Origin: Dyella sedimenti
GTDB taxonomy: Bacteria; Pseudomonadota; Gammaproteobacteria; Xanthomonadales; Rhodanobacteraceae
Length of the DNA stretch: 64,000 nt
Assembly (NCBI RefSeq): GCF_022760995.1
Contig: NZ_JAKWJO010000003.1
Span: forward strand, 124,001 to 188,000
Direction: 5' to 3'
The notes beneath the pieces are model-generated. The model was not told the DNA's origin. It searched no databases and worked only from the letters and a program-made list of their open reading frames with translations. The translations under genes and the position numbers were made by a program. This document shows positions 1 through 9,919 of the stretch, piece by piece; position 1 is the first letter of the stretch; every line of letters begins with the position of its first letter.

Positions 1-1
1 T

Positions 2-1009
<1,008 letters not shown>

Positions 1010-1034
1010 ACGAGTCGTAGCGGCATACGAAGAG

Positions 1035-1058
1035 AAGGCGGCCATGGGCCGCCTTTTT
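1035..1058 (+). terminator. Rho-independent terminator of ftsH
   Basis: Perfect stem AGGCGGCC / GGCCGCCT with an ATG loop followed by a T run, 26 bases after the ftsH stop codon. Confidence 0.9.
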
Positions 1059-1084
1059 CCTGTGATGGCTTCCGAGAGCTCCTC

Positions 1085-1111
1085 CTGTGGGAGCGCACCC
1101 TGTGCGCGACT
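1085..1111 (+). repeat. REP-like palindromic repeat, copy 1
   Basis: Core GAGCGCACCCTGTGCGC contains the hairpin GCGCAC-CCT-GTGCGC. An inverted near-identical copy is at 1205-1231 and a third, same-orientation copy at 21875-21901. This resembles short extragenic palindromes common in Pseudomonas and xanthomonads; family assignment is from memory. Confidence 0.75.
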
Positions 1112-1204
1112 TGCGCCGGACAAGAGGAATGAGTCCCCGAAAAGGAGATGGAATAGTTAGGCGCACGGCGCGGTCAGTGTGTGTGCTTGCTGTCCCGACA
1201 GGCC

Positions 1205-1231
1205 AGTCGCGCACAGGGCGTGCTCCTACAG
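1205..1231 (-). repeat. REP-like palindromic repeat, copy 2 (inverted)
   Basis: Reverse complement differs from copy 1 at only about four positions over 27 bases. The two copies face each other about 93 bases apart and could fold as one large stem, as paired REP elements do. Confidence 0.75.
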
Positions 1232-1460
1232 GGTGCCAGCGGATATTTTTCTTCCGCGGGGTATGGCCGAATAGGGAAAGGCTGGTTAAACTAGCGGGCT
1301 CGGGTGACGCGCTCTCATCGCCGAAGATGACGATTCTTCAACGGCGATGAAAAAAATATGAAAAAAAGTATTGACGCATTGGTCCCGAATCTGAATAATT
1401 CCGCTTCTCGCTTCGACGCTTTCCAGTAGAATGGTTAAGCGACAAGGCAATGATTGAAAC
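1232..1460. other. tRNA operon upstream region
   Basis: No gene is seen. The section holds an A-rich stretch (1347-1370), a sigma-70 promoter (1371-1399) and a leader of about 60 bases before the first tRNA. Confidence 0.6.
1371..1399 (+). promoter_or_regulatory. Sigma-70 promoter of the tRNA operon
   Basis: TTGACG at 1371-1376, a 17-base spacer, then AATAAT at 1394-1399. Two A tracts immediately upstream (1347-1370) look like an UP element, and the bases after the -10 are GC-rich, as at stable-RNA promoters. The match is by eye. Confidence 0.75.
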
Positions 1461-1537
1461 GCGCCCGTAGCTCAGTTGGATAGAGTACCAGGCTACGAAC
1501 TTGGTGGTCGGGAGTTCGAATCTCTCCGGGCGCGCCA
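1461..1537 (+). tRNA. tRNA-Arg (ACG anticodon)
   Basis: 77 bases, acceptor GCGCCCG paired with CGGGCGC, anticodon loop CTACGAA, T loop TTCGAAT, genomically encoded CCA end. The A34 would be deaminated to inosine to read CGU/CGC/CGA. Confidence 0.97.
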
Positions 1538-1712
1538 AACAAGAGGCAAGGTGTGGTGCTCGGCATCACTGCTTGCCGCCGCAGGGCAGTGAATCGCCAA
1601 GCGGGCCGGACGATGAGGTACGAGGTTCGGTGTGCTTTGATACGGATTGACTAGGCTAGGCGTCACCCGTAGCATTTCAAAGCTTCAGCCCGTAAGGTTG
1701 AGGGTTCGAAAT

Positions 1713-1789
1713 CGGGGTATAGCTCAGCCTGGTAGAGCGCCAGCTTTGGGAGCTGGATGTCGGGGGTTCGAATCCCTCTGCCCCGACCA
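1713..1789 (+). tRNA. tRNA-Pro (TGG anticodon)
   Basis: 77 bases, acceptor CGGGGTA with TGCCCCG, anticodon loop TTTGGGA between CCAGC and GCTGG, T loop TTCGAAT, encoded CCA. The C1-G72 pair is typical of bacterial tRNA-Pro. Confidence 0.97.
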
Positions 1790-1815
1790 GCAGATGCTAT
1801 GCACATCGTGCACAT

Positions 1816-1892
1816 GCGCCTGTAGCTCAACCGGATAGAGCATCGGCCTTCTAAGCCGACGGTTGCAGGTTCGATTCCTGTCGGGCGCGCCA
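1816..1892 (+). tRNA. tRNA-Arg (TCT anticodon)
   Basis: 77 bases, acceptor GCGCCTG with CGGGCGC, anticodon loop CTTCTAA between TCGGC and GCCGA, encoded CCA. Reads AGA/AGG. Confidence 0.97.
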
Positions 1893-1906
1893 ATTCGTGG
1901 TTTATG

Positions 1907-1983
1907 GTGGGCGTAGCTCAGCTGGTTAGAGTACCGGATTGTGATTCCGGTTGTCGTGGGTTCGAATCCCATCGTCCACCCCA
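1907..1983 (+). tRNA. tRNA-His (GTG anticodon)
   Basis: 77 bases from the first acceptor base to the encoded CCA; anticodon loop TTGTGAT between CCGGA and TCCGG. Base 1906 is a G that supplies the extra G(-1) of tRNA-His, opposite discriminator C1980, so the mature 5' end is probably 1906. Confidence 0.97.
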
Positions 1984-2010
1984 GTTCTTGGTTCTACAAT
2001 TTAGTTTCAC

Positions 2011-2086
<76 letters not shown>

Positions 2087-2090
2087 ATTC

Positions 2091-2124
2091 AAAGGCACCT
2101 GGCGAAAGCCGGGTGCCTTTTTCA
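2091..2124 (+). terminator. Terminator of the tRNA operon
   Basis: Stem AAAGGCACC-GGC / GCC-GGTGCCTTT with a GAAA tetraloop and trailing T run, four bases after tRNA-Lys. Confidence 0.92.
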
Positions 2125-2818
2125 TTGGCCGCGATGAAGGCCCGCATGCATCGCGGTTCGTGGCGATGGGTGTGCAAGCGGAATGGGGTTGTGTGCACGG
2201 CATATAGCGCCGCGCAAGCTGGGCAAGCGGGTCTCGCGATGAGCGGCGCCCCATGGATGAGTTCGTTCAGGTTGCGTGGGAAGTCCTCGCAATGGTGCAT
2301 GCACGACCGTGACATGCCCTCGGGAATGCACAAGATGCGGTCAGGAAAATCCTCGTGATTTCGCTGATTTCGGTGCGTGACGCGATGTGCCGTCATGCGG
2401 TGGCACGGTTACTGCAACCTCATAAGTGGATTCCTGTCGCCCCTCTTGCATGACGGATGTTCGATAGGGCATGGTTTTTCTTTTGGAAGTATAGACTTCC
2501 ATCGTAAAACGCATCGATTCATCGAAAAGATCTTCACTTCGCTTGTGCGTTGCGTGCTGAACGCTCTGCGAATATCGAAAGTTTGCGCTTCGGCAAGTTC
2601 ATGTTGCGGTCATGGGCGTCCGCTATAACAACCCCGAATCGTTAGACGGGCGATGGATAAGCGTTAAACGCATGATGCCTCGCCGACGCATGATTCTCAG
2701 TTTCTTTCGAGATCAGCGAATGGATGGTTGCGTGAATCGCACCCGCCGTTCGTAGGTCGTCCGTGACGATTCAATACGCATCAGGGGGCCCTCCGCGACC
2801 GAAGAAAGAGGCGCGTGC
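2125..2818. other. Long non-coding region upstream of the alginate operon
   Basis: About 690 bases with no convincing gene and visibly lower GC in 2450-2640 than its surroundings, as expected for a regulatory region. Seen: inverted repeat GGAAGT-ATAG-ACTTCC at 2485-2500, palindrome GCGTTAAACGC at 2659-2669 and a possible -10 TATAAC at 2624-2629. I could not find an AlgU-type GAACTT / TCTGA promoter. The Shine-Dalgarno AAAGAGG of algA is at 2804-2810. Confidence 0.5.
2485..2500. promoter_or_regulatory. Inverted repeat, possible operator upstream of algA
   Basis: GGAAGT and ACTTCC separated by ATAG: six perfectly paired bases on each side inside the AT-richer part of the algA upstream region. 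Protein binding is a guess; no regulator is encoded nearby. Confidence 0.3.
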
Positions 2819-4315
2819 ATGGCTACGTCCCAAGAATTCCCGGTTAAAAATGCGGATCCCGTCCTCGTTCCTGTCTTGCTCGCCGGCGGTACGGGCACCA
2901 GGCTCTGGCCGCTTTCACGCGAGCAGTATCCGAAGCAGTTTCTTTCGCTGATCGGATCGCTCAGTCTCTTCCAGCAAACCGCGCAACGTGCAACGGGGAT
3001 CGATGGCGCGGTCGCGCCGATGGTGCTTGGTTCGCACGATCATCGCTTCGTGATCGCCGAACAACTGCAGGACATCGCGGTAAAGCCGTCTGCGATCCTG
3101 CTCGAGCCGGAGAGCCGCAACACGCTCGCCGCCGCTGCGATAGCAGCGCACCATGTTGCCGTGGAACACGGTGAGGATGCGCTTGCGTTCCTCATGGCGG
3201 CCGATCACTTCATCTCCGATGTCGAGGCTTTCAGGCTTGCGTCCTGCGCGGCCGCGAGTGCCGCGAACCAGGACCATATCGTCACCTTCGGCATTACGCC
3301 GACAAGGCCGGAAACGGGCTACGGCTATATCAAGGGCGGCGCGCCGCTGGGGGGCGCTGGCGTGCGGGAGGTCGAGTCCTTCGTCGAAAAGCCCGACGTC
3401 GATACCGCACGCCGGTTCCTTGCCACGGGCGACTACTTCTGGAACGGTGGCATGTTCGTGTTCCGCTGTGGCCGCTTCCTCGACGAATTGCGACGGCTCG
3501 AGCCGGAAACCTTCGAACAGTCGCGGCAGGCATTGCACAAGGCCCGCCATGAGAACGGCTTTACCGAGCTTGATCCGGAAGCCTTTCGCCTTTGCCGCAG
3601 CGAATCGATCGATTACGCCGTCATGGAGAAAGTTGGACGGATTGCGCTGGTGCCATTGGATGCGGGCTGGGAGGACGTCGGCGCCTGGGACTACCTCGAT
3701 CGCATGCCAGGAGTCGATCCGAGAGACAACCACACGCACGGCGACGTATTGCTGGAGGATGCGACGGGCAACCTGGTGCATTCAAGCAACCGGCTGATCG
3801 CGTTGATCGGCGTACGCGACCACATCGTGGTCGAGACCGACGATGCGGTGCTGGTGGCACCCAAGGACCGCGCCCAGGAAGTCAGGAGGGTGGTGCAGTC
3901 GCTCAAGCACGCCAAGCGAACCGAAGTGGAGAACCATCGCCGGGTCTACCGGCCGTGGGGGTTCTACGAAACCATCGCGCTTGGCGACCGTTTCCAGGTC
4001 AAGCGCATCTGCGTCAAGCCAGGGCACAAGCTTAGCCTGCAGATGCATTACCACCGCGCCGAACATTGGGTCATCGTCAAGGGCACCGCGAGGGTCACCA
4101 TCGCGGCCAAGACCTTCATCCTGTCCGAGGACCAGTCGACCTATATCCGCCTCGGCAACACGCATCGGCTGGAAAACGCCGGCCGGATTCCGCTCGAGCT
4201 GATCGAGGTGCAGACCGGCGTGTACCTGGGCGAGGACGACATCGTGCGGTTCAGCGATGCCTATGGCCGCATCGAAGCGGCAACGGAGACCGCCGGTAGC
4301 GCTCACGTAGCTTGA
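2819..4315 (+). CDS. algA: Mannose-1-phosphate guanylyltransferase / mannose-6-phosphate isomerase
   Basis: Bifunctional type II enzyme making mannose-6-phosphate from fructose-6-phosphate and GDP-mannose from mannose-1-phosphate, the cytosolic start of alginate precursor supply. Residues about 18-300 form the nucleotidyltransferase domain with LAGGTGTRLWPLSRE and the later FVEKP motif; the C-terminal third is the isomerase cupin (RPWGFYE, then QMHYHRAEHW with metal-binding histidines). Length 498 aa, close to the usual 480. ATG chosen because AAAGAGG sits nine bases upstream. First gene of the alginate operon here, whereas algA is last in Pseudomonas. In another context it could serve another GDP-mannose polymer (XanB/ManC type); the following genes make the alginate role likely. 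Confidence 0.95.
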   Translation: MATSQEFPVKNADPVLVPVLLAGGTGTRLWPLSREQYPKQFLSLIGSLSLFQQTAQRATGIDGAVAPMVLGSHDHRFVIAEQLQDIAVKPSAILLEPESRNTLAAAAIAAHHVAVEHGEDALAFLMAADHFISDVEAFRLASCAAASAANQDHIVTFGITPTRPETGYGYIKGGAPLGGAGVREVESFVEKPDVDTARRFLATGDYFWNGGMFVFRCGRFLDELRRLEPETFEQSRQALHKARHENGFTELDPEAFRLCRSESIDYAVMEKVGRIALVPLDAGWEDVGAWDYLDRMPGVDPRDNHTHGDVLLEDATGNLVHSSNRLIALIGVRDHIVVETDDAVLVAPKDRAQEVRRVVQSLKHAKRTEVENHRRVYRPWGFYETIALGDRFQVKRICVKPGHKLSLQMHYHRAEHWVIVKGTARVTIAAKTFILSEDQSTYIRLGNTHRLENAGRIPLELIEVQTGVYLGEDDIVRFSDAYGRIEAATETAGSAHVA

Positions 4316-4344
4316 AGACCCCGCAATCCGCGAGGAAACATTCG

Positions 4345-5730
4345 ATGGCTGAAGTGCTGGAAACAGTTGCATCACCGCCCCGACTTGCGTCCTGCTTCAA
4401 AGCCTATGATCTACGCGGCCGTGTTCCCGGCGAGCTGGATGCGGGAGTGGCGTTCCGCCTGGGGCTTGCCTATGCCAGGCGCTTCCGGCCGTCGCGCGTC
4501 GCCGTGGGCCGCGATGCGCGCCTGTCCGGGCCCGAGCTGCTGAATGCGCTGGCCCATGGACTGGCGCAGGAAGGCGTCGAAGTCCTCGATCTAGGACTAT
4601 GCGGTACCGAGGAAATCTACTTCGCCGCATTCCAGCCCGGCTGCGACGGCGGCATCATGGTCACCGCCAGCCACAATCCGCCCGAGTGGAACGGCATGAA
4701 GCTGGTGCGCGGCGGTGCCGTGCCGGTCTCCGGCGATTCCGGCCTGCGCGAACTGCAGGCGGAGGTGGAGCAGTCCGATGCGCCCGCGCCGGCAGGCGCG
4801 GCGCGGATGACGCCGACCTCGTTCCGCGATGCCTATGTGCGACATCTGCTTGGCTACATCGATGCCGCCAGGCTGCGGCCCCTGAAGGTGCTGACCAATG
4901 CCGGGGACGGCTGCGCCGGGCTGGTGGTGGACGCGCTGGCACCGCACCTGCCATTGCGCCTCGAATCCATCCGCCACCGGCCCGACGGCAATTTCCCGCA
5001 TGGCGTGCCCAATCCTTTGCTGCCGGAAGGCCGTGCCGTGACCGCGGAGGCCGTGCGTGCGCACGGCGCGGATTTCGGTGTCGCCTGGGACGGGGATTTC
5101 GACCGCTGCTTCCTGTTCGACGAACAAGGGCGCTTCATCGAGGGCTACTACATCGTCGGCTTGCTGGCCGAGGAAATGCTGCAGCGCCATCCCGGAGCGA
5201 AGATCATCCACGACCCGCGCCTGGTGTGGAACACGCGGGAGATCGTGCAGCGCGCCGGCGGCATGCCCATCCAGTCCAAGACCGGGCACGCATTCATCAA
5301 GGAGCGCATGCGCGCGGAGGATGCCGTCTACGGCGGCGAGATGAGCGCGCACCATTACTTCCGCGATTTCGCCTATTGCGACAACGGCACCATCCCGTGG
5401 CTGCTGGTCGCGGCGATGCTGAGCCGCACCGGCCTGCCGCTGTCGCAACTGCTCGACGCGCGCATGCGGGCGTTCCCGGTCAGCGGCGAGATCAATGCGA
5501 CGGTGGATGACACCGATGCCACGCTGAAGCGCGTCGAGCACCGCTATGCGGCGTCCGCGCAAAAAGTGGAATGGGTCGACGGGCTCAGCATGGAGTTCGC
5601 CGGATGGCGCTTCAACCTGCGCGGTTCCAATACCGAGCCGGTGATCCGACTGAACGTGGAAGCGCGCGGGGATAGTGCGCTTGTGCAAGAGAAAACGGAC
5701 GAGATACGGCGCCTCGTAGCGCAGGAGTGA
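4345..5730 (+). CDS. algC: Phosphomannomutase / phosphoglucomutase
   Basis: Interconverts 6- and 1-phosphates of mannose (and glucose), between the two AlgA steps. Phosphoserine loop TASHNP near residue 106, metal loop DGDFDRC, sugar loop GEMSAHHYF and phosphate loop RGSNTEPVIR near the C-terminus identify the alpha-D-phosphohexomutase superfamily; 461 aa is normal. The ATG at 4345 is chosen over an in-frame TTG at 4312 because GAGG lies at the right distance before it and the extra eleven residues would precede the conserved start. In Pseudomonas algC is unlinked from the alginate operon; here it is its second gene, 29 bases after algA. Confidence 0.94.
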   Translation: MAEVLETVASPPRLASCFKAYDLRGRVPGELDAGVAFRLGLAYARRFRPSRVAVGRDARLSGPELLNALAHGLAQEGVEVLDLGLCGTEEIYFAAFQPGCDGGIMVTASHNPPEWNGMKLVRGGAVPVSGDSGLRELQAEVEQSDAPAPAGAARMTPTSFRDAYVRHLLGYIDAARLRPLKVLTNAGDGCAGLVVDALAPHLPLRLESIRHRPDGNFPHGVPNPLLPEGRAVTAEAVRAHGADFGVAWDGDFDRCFLFDEQGRFIEGYYIVGLLAEEMLQRHPGAKIIHDPRLVWNTREIVQRAGGMPIQSKTGHAFIKERMRAEDAVYGGEMSAHHYFRDFAYCDNGTIPWLLVAAMLSRTGLPLSQLLDARMRAFPVSGEINATVDDTDATLKRVEHRYAASAQKVEWVDGLSMEFAGWRFNLRGSNTEPVIRLNVEARGDSALVQEKTDEIRRLVAQE

Positions 5731-5766
5731 CGACCAACCCACCGCTTCACCTTCGGAGGAATCAGC

Positions 5767-7077
5767 ATGCGTATCAGCATTTTCGGTATGGGCTATGTCG
5801 GCGCGGTCTGCGCCGGTTGTCTCGCGGACCGTGGTCACACGGTGATCGGTGTCGATATCGCGCAGACCAAGATCGACCTGATAAACCGCGGTGAATCGCC
5901 GATCGTGGAACCCGGGTTGGAGGAGCTGCTGCGCAAGGGCGTCGACGCCGGCCGCATCCGGGCGACCTCCGATACCCACGATGCGATCCACCATACCGAC
6001 CTGTCGATGGTATGCGTCGGCACGCCAAGCAAGAAGAACGGCGACCTGGACCTGCATTTCGTGGAAACCGTCGTTGCCGAGATCGGCACGGCGCTTCGCG
6101 ACAAGAAGGAGAGGCACACCGTGGTCATCCGCAGCACGGTATTGCCGGGAACGATCCGTGAAGTGGTGCTGCCGCTGCTCGAAGCCACCTCCGGCAAGCG
6201 CGCGGGACGCGACTTCGGCCTTGCCGTCAATCCCGAATTCCTTCGCGAGAGCACCGCGATCGTCGACTACAACGACCCGCCGATGACCGTGATCGGCGAA
6301 TGGGACAAGGCTTCCGGCGACCAGTTGGCGGAGCTCTACTCCACGCTTTCCGCGCCGCTGATCCGCAAGCCGATCGAGGTCGCGGAGATGGTCAAGTACA
6401 CCTGCAACGTCTGGCACGCCACCAAGATCACGTTCGCCAACGAGATCGGCAACATCGCCAAGGAGCTCGGGGTGGACGGCCGCGAGGTGATGGATGTGAT
6501 GTGCCAGGACCGCAAGCTCAACTTGTCGAGCTACTACCTCAAGCCAGGCTATGCGTTCGGCGGCTCGTGCCTGCCCAAGGACGTGCGGGCACTCAATTTC
6601 CGCGCCACCCAGGTCGACGCGCCGCATCCACTCATCGGATCGCTGATGCAGAGCAACGAGATCCACCTGAAGCGTGCGTTCGACCTGGTCGCCTCGTTCG
6701 GCGACCGTCGCATCGGCATGCTCGGCCTGAGCTTCAAGGCACAGACCGACGATCTGCGCGAAAGCCCCCTGGTCGAGCTGGCGGAGATGCTGATCGGCAA
6801 GGGCTACGATCTTTCGATCTTCGACGAGAACATCGAGTACGCGCGGGTACATGGTGCGAATCGCGAATACATCACCAGCAGGATCCCGCATATCTCCTCG
6901 TTGCTGAATCCGGACCTCGACGAAGTGATCGAGAATTCCGAGGTGCTGATCGTGGGGCAGCGCGACCGGAACTTCGAGAAGGTGCTCAACGGCGCCCGCG
7001 GCGATCGCAAGGTGGTGGACCTGATCGGCTTCATGCCGCATGCGTCGACGCCGGAAATGCAGGGCATCTGCTGGTGA
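5767..7077 (+). CDS. algD: GDP-mannose 6-dehydrogenase
   Basis: Four-electron oxidation of GDP-mannose to GDP-mannuronate, the committed step of alginate synthesis. Rossmann motif [11 protein letters not shown] at the N-terminus, catalytic cysteine in GGSCLPKD about residue 268, and the C-terminal UDP/GDP-binding domain. 436 aa equals the Pseudomonas enzyme length. Strong Shine-Dalgarno CGGAGGA six bases before the ATG. It is third in this operon, so any main promoter lies two genes further upstream than in Pseudomonas. Confidence 0.97.
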   Translation: MRISIFGMGYVGAVCAGCLADRGHTVIGVDIAQTKIDLINRGESPIVEPGLEELLRKGVDAGRIRATSDTHDAIHHTDLSMVCVGTPSKKNGDLDLHFVETVVAEIGTALRDKKERHTVVIRSTVLPGTIREVVLPLLEATSGKRAGRDFGLAVNPEFLRESTAIVDYNDPPMTVIGEWDKASGDQLAELYSTLSAPLIRKPIEVAEMVKYTCNVWHATKITFANEIGNIAKELGVDGREVMDVMCQDRKLNLSSYYLKPGYAFGGSCLPKDVRALNFRATQVDAPHPLIGSLMQSNEIHLKRAFDLVASFGDRRIGMLGLSFKAQTDDLRESPLVELAEMLIGKGYDLSIFDENIEYARVHGANREYITSRIPHISSLLNPDLDEVIENSEVLIVGQRDRNFEKVLNGARGDRKVVDLIGFMPHASTPEMQGICW

Positions 7078-7084
7078 CGCCGCG

Positions 7085-8641
7085 ATGCTTTCGGCATACA
7101 AGACAAACCGCGGGTTCATTGCCTATCCGTCCACGTACCTGGACGGTCCGCCGCCGAGCGCATCGCGGAGTTTCCTGATCGATCTCGGCGGCTGGCTGCT
7201 GTACCTGAGCGGTCTGATCGGGCTGGTGCTGATGTTGCCGGCGCAGGCGTTCGAGCCGGGTACGCGGATCTTCGTGTTCGCGCTGGGTGGCCTGGGGCTG
7301 TGGCGCTATGGCCTCCGCATCATGCATTTCGTGCGCAGCATGGTGTTCCTGCACTGGGCGTTCCCGCGGGCCCGGCGCGCCGCCCTCCGCACCGGCGCCT
7401 CGGCCATGCCCTCGCACGTGTACCTGCTCATCACCAGCTTCCGCATCGAGACCCTCACCACGACGATGGTCTACCAGGCGGCCTTCGAGGAGGCGATTAA
7501 CTGCGGATTGCCCACGACGGTGGTCGCCTCGATCGTGGAGATGGCCGATCAGCGCCTGATCCTCGCGCTGTGGGAGCACCTGGCGCCTCCCAGCCGGGTT
7601 CGCCTGAAGATCGTGCGGATCCCCGGGACGGGCAAGCGCGATGCGCTGGCCCAGGGCTTCCGCTGCATTTCCCGCGACATGCCGGATGCGGACGCGGTGG
7701 TCGCGCTGATCGACGGGGACACGGTGCTGGAGAAGGGCGTGATCGTGAAGACCGCGCCGTTCCTGAAGACCATGCCCAGCGTCGGCGCCCTCACCACCAA
7801 CGAGTTCTGCGACGTCGCCGGCAGCTACGCCATGAGCGAGTGGCACAAGCTGCGTTTCGCCCAGCGCCACCTGAACATGTGCTCGATGGCGTTGACCCGG
7901 CGCGTGCTGACATTGACCGGGCGCATGTCGTTGTTCCGCGCGTCCATCGTCACCGACCCGCGCTTCATCGACGACGTGCAGAACGATGCCATCGAGCATT
8001 GGAGGCTGGGCAAGTTCAGGTTCTTGACCGGCGACGACAAGAGCACATGGTACAGCCTGGTGCGACTGGGATGGGATACCTACTACGTCCCGGACACCTC
8101 GGTACGAACCCTGGAGAGCCCGCCGGATCCCCGTTTCCTGAAGGCCAGCCGCAAGCTGATGTTTCGCTGGTACGGCAATTCGCTGCGCCAGAACGGGCGC
8201 GCGCTCAAGCTTGGGCCGCGCAAGCTTGGCTGGTTCACCTACTACGTCCTGCTGGACCAGCGCGTGCTGATGTGGACGGGCCTGCTTGGCCTGGCCACGG
8301 CGATCGCCGCGAGCATCAAGTTCAGCATGGTCTACATGCTGACCTTCCTGCTGTGGGTGGGCATCACCCGCCTGGTGATGTCGATGCTTCTGCTGGCCTC
8401 GGGACACCGCATCGGTCCCGCGTTTCCGTTGCTGCTGTACTACAACCAGGTGATCGGCTCGGTGATGAAGATCTTCGTGTTCTTCCGCCTTGACCAGCAA
8501 TCCTGGACGCGCCAGAAGACCACGCTCGATCGCAACCTTGGCGCTTTTCAGCAACGTTTCAACCAGTGGTCGTCGTGGGCCATGACGTTTTCGGCGACGA
8601 GCTTCTTCGCCGCGATTGTGATGTGCCTTCTGAGCCTGTGA
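7085..8641 (+). CDS. alg8: Alginate polymerase, glycosyltransferase family 2
   Basis: Inner-membrane processive mannuronan synthase; polymerises GDP-mannuronate and passes the chain to the periplasm together with Alg44. N-terminal membrane segments (residues about 30-65), a GT2 domain with IDGD (about residue 219), the acceptor motif FIDDVQND and a GDDKSTW motif near residue 316, then C-terminal membrane segments. 518 aa compared with about 494 in Pseudomonas. The ATG at 7085, seven bases after the algD stop, is preferred to a longer reading that starts inside algD. Confidence 0.95.
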   Translation: MLSAYKTNRGFIAYPSTYLDGPPPSASRSFLIDLGGWLLYLSGLIGLVLMLPAQAFEPGTRIFVFALGGLGLWRYGLRIMHFVRSMVFLHWAFPRARRAALRTGASAMPSHVYLLITSFRIETLTTTMVYQAAFEEAINCGLPTTVVASIVEMADQRLILALWEHLAPPSRVRLKIVRIPGTGKRDALAQGFRCISRDMPDADAVVALIDGDTVLEKGVIVKTAPFLKTMPSVGALTTNEFCDVAGSYAMSEWHKLRFAQRHLNMCSMALTRRVLTLTGRMSLFRASIVTDPRFIDDVQNDAIEHWRLGKFRFLTGDDKSTWYSLVRLGWDTYYVPDTSVRTLESPPDPRFLKASRKLMFRWYGNSLRQNGRALKLGPRKLGWFTYYVLLDQRVLMWTGLLGLATAIAASIKFSMVYMLTFLLWVGITRLVMSMLLLASGHRIGPAFPLLLYYNQVIGSVMKIFVFFRLDQQSWTRQKTTLDRNLGAFQQRFNQWSSWAMTFSATSFFAAIVMCLLSL

Positions 8642-8680
8642 CGCCTTACCAACGATTCAGGGCTACGAGGAAACCAAGCA

Positions 8681-9919
8681 ATGGTCGACGAAACACTCAA
8701 TGTCGTGCACGAAACGGAGGTCGAGCGCCAGCATCCCAGGGTCCGCATCCCGGCCACCCTGCACATGGAGACCATGGGGCGCGAGAAGGACTACCACGTG
8801 ATCGACATCTCGGCCGGCGGCTTCGCCTTCGATTCGCTCGGCGAGGCCTTTAACGTCGGCAAGACTTACCACGCGACGCTCAACTTTGCGATCGATCCCA
8901 TGGGCATGACCCTTCCCATCGATTTCAGGGTGTGCAATGTCGACCAGGGACACCATCGCGTCGGATGCTCGTTCGAGGATTTGGATGAACGCCAGGTGGC
9001 GCTGCTTCGGCAATTGATAAACGCCTACATCGCAGGCGAGGTGGTCAGCGTCGGCGACATGCTGACCACCCTGTCGCGCAACAACTTCGCCAAGCCGCGC
9101 GAACCGCAGGGCGCCCTCGCGTCGCAGCCTCAGCATGTGCGGCCGCGCACGGTGACGCTGACGGGCCTGTTGTTCTTGGTCGGCGTCGCCGCCTTCCTGT
9201 ATGCCTTCGCCAAGCTCTACGGCGTGCTTTTCATCAACCATGCCATCGCCGCCAAGGTCGCCGCGCCCAGCTTCGCGATCACCATGCCGCGCGACGGCAC
9301 CTACTTCAACCTGGTGCCGCCCGATGGCAAGGTCAAGAAGGGGCAGCCCCTGGGCACCTTCCAGGCGGCCATGCTCGACGTGGTGCAGAACGATCCTGGC
9401 TCGTTGCATCTCACGCCGCAGCAGCTGTCGGACCTGATGGGCGAAACGCTCAAGGGTACGCTGTCCAGTCCCTGCGACTGCACGGTGCAGCAGACCTTCG
9501 CGTTGGATTCGCAGTTCATCAACCGCAACCAGCCGTTGATGGTGCTTCTGCCCGACGATGCCAAGCCCTATGTGCTGGCGCGCTTCCATTTCGACAACAT
9601 CCAGGATCTTCGCGTGGGCCGTACCGTCAGCTTCCATGTCAGCGGCGAAAACCATGACCGCTACGGCCGCATCAGCCAGGTACGTCTGCTGCCCAATCCG
9701 GCAGGGAGCGACGACAAGGGGGGCGCCAGCGACCTGCGCGGGCTGGATGCGCCGGGCGCGGTCAGCGATGTGCTCACCCAGATCGAGCCGGCGCAGCCGC
9801 TGGCGCGCACGCTGATCGACCAGCCGGTGGATGTCCAGCTTGGCGATCCACGCAACGATATCGCCGGGCCTCTCGCCCAGGGCGTGCGCCGCGTGCGCGA
9901 GCTGATCGCGGGGCTTTGA
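8681..9919 (+). CDS. alg44: Alginate co-polymerase with c-di-GMP-binding PilZ domain
   Basis: Activates Alg8 when bound to cyclic di-GMP and bridges inner membrane and periplasm. The N-terminal PilZ domain shows RQHPR (RxxxR, about residue 13) and DISAGG (DxSxxG, about residue 43), the two nucleotide-binding signatures. One membrane helix follows at about 152-172, then a periplasmic HlyD-like domain. 412 aa compared with 389 in Pseudomonas. Shine-Dalgarno GAGGA precedes the ATG. Because both c-di-GMP motifs are intact, post-translational control of the polymer by c-di-GMP is expected. Confidence 0.95.
   Translation: MVDETLNVVHETEVERQHPRVRIPATLHMETMGREKDYHVIDISAGGFAFDSLGEAFNVGKTYHATLNFAIDPMGMTLPIDFRVCNVDQGHHRVGCSFEDLDERQVALLRQLINAYIAGEVVSVGDMLTTLSRNNFAKPREPQGALASQPQHVRPRTVTLTGLLFLVGVAAFLYAFAKLYGVLFINHAIAAKVAAPSFAITMPRDGTYFNLVPPDGKVKKGQPLGTFQAAMLDVVQNDPGSLHLTPQQLSDLMGETLKGTLSSPCDCTVQQTFALDSQFINRNQPLMVLLPDDAKPYVLARFHFDNIQDLRVGRTVSFHVSGENHDRYGRISQVRLLPNPAGSDDKGGASDLRGLDAPGAVSDVLTQIEPAQPLARTLIDQPVDVQLGDPRNDIAGPLAQGVRRVRELIAGL

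Noticed and set aside
1660..1712. Possible sixth tRNA or tRNA remnant (GGGTTCGAAATC) before tRNA-Pro
   Set aside because: Only a T-loop-like string is present; no acceptor, D or anticodon stem can be paired.
2377..2628. 83-codon frame upstream of algA
   Set aside because: No ribosome site of note, atypical composition and no similarity that I can recognise; the region looks regulatory.
4312..4344. TTG start for algC overlapping the algA stop
   Set aside because: The ATG at 4345 has a properly spaced GAGG and begins close to the conserved part of the family.
4597..7119. 840-codon open frame on the minus strand opposite algC and algD
   Set aside because: Antisense shadow of two well-identified genes; high-GC codon bias keeps the opposite frame open and the translation has no recognisable domain.
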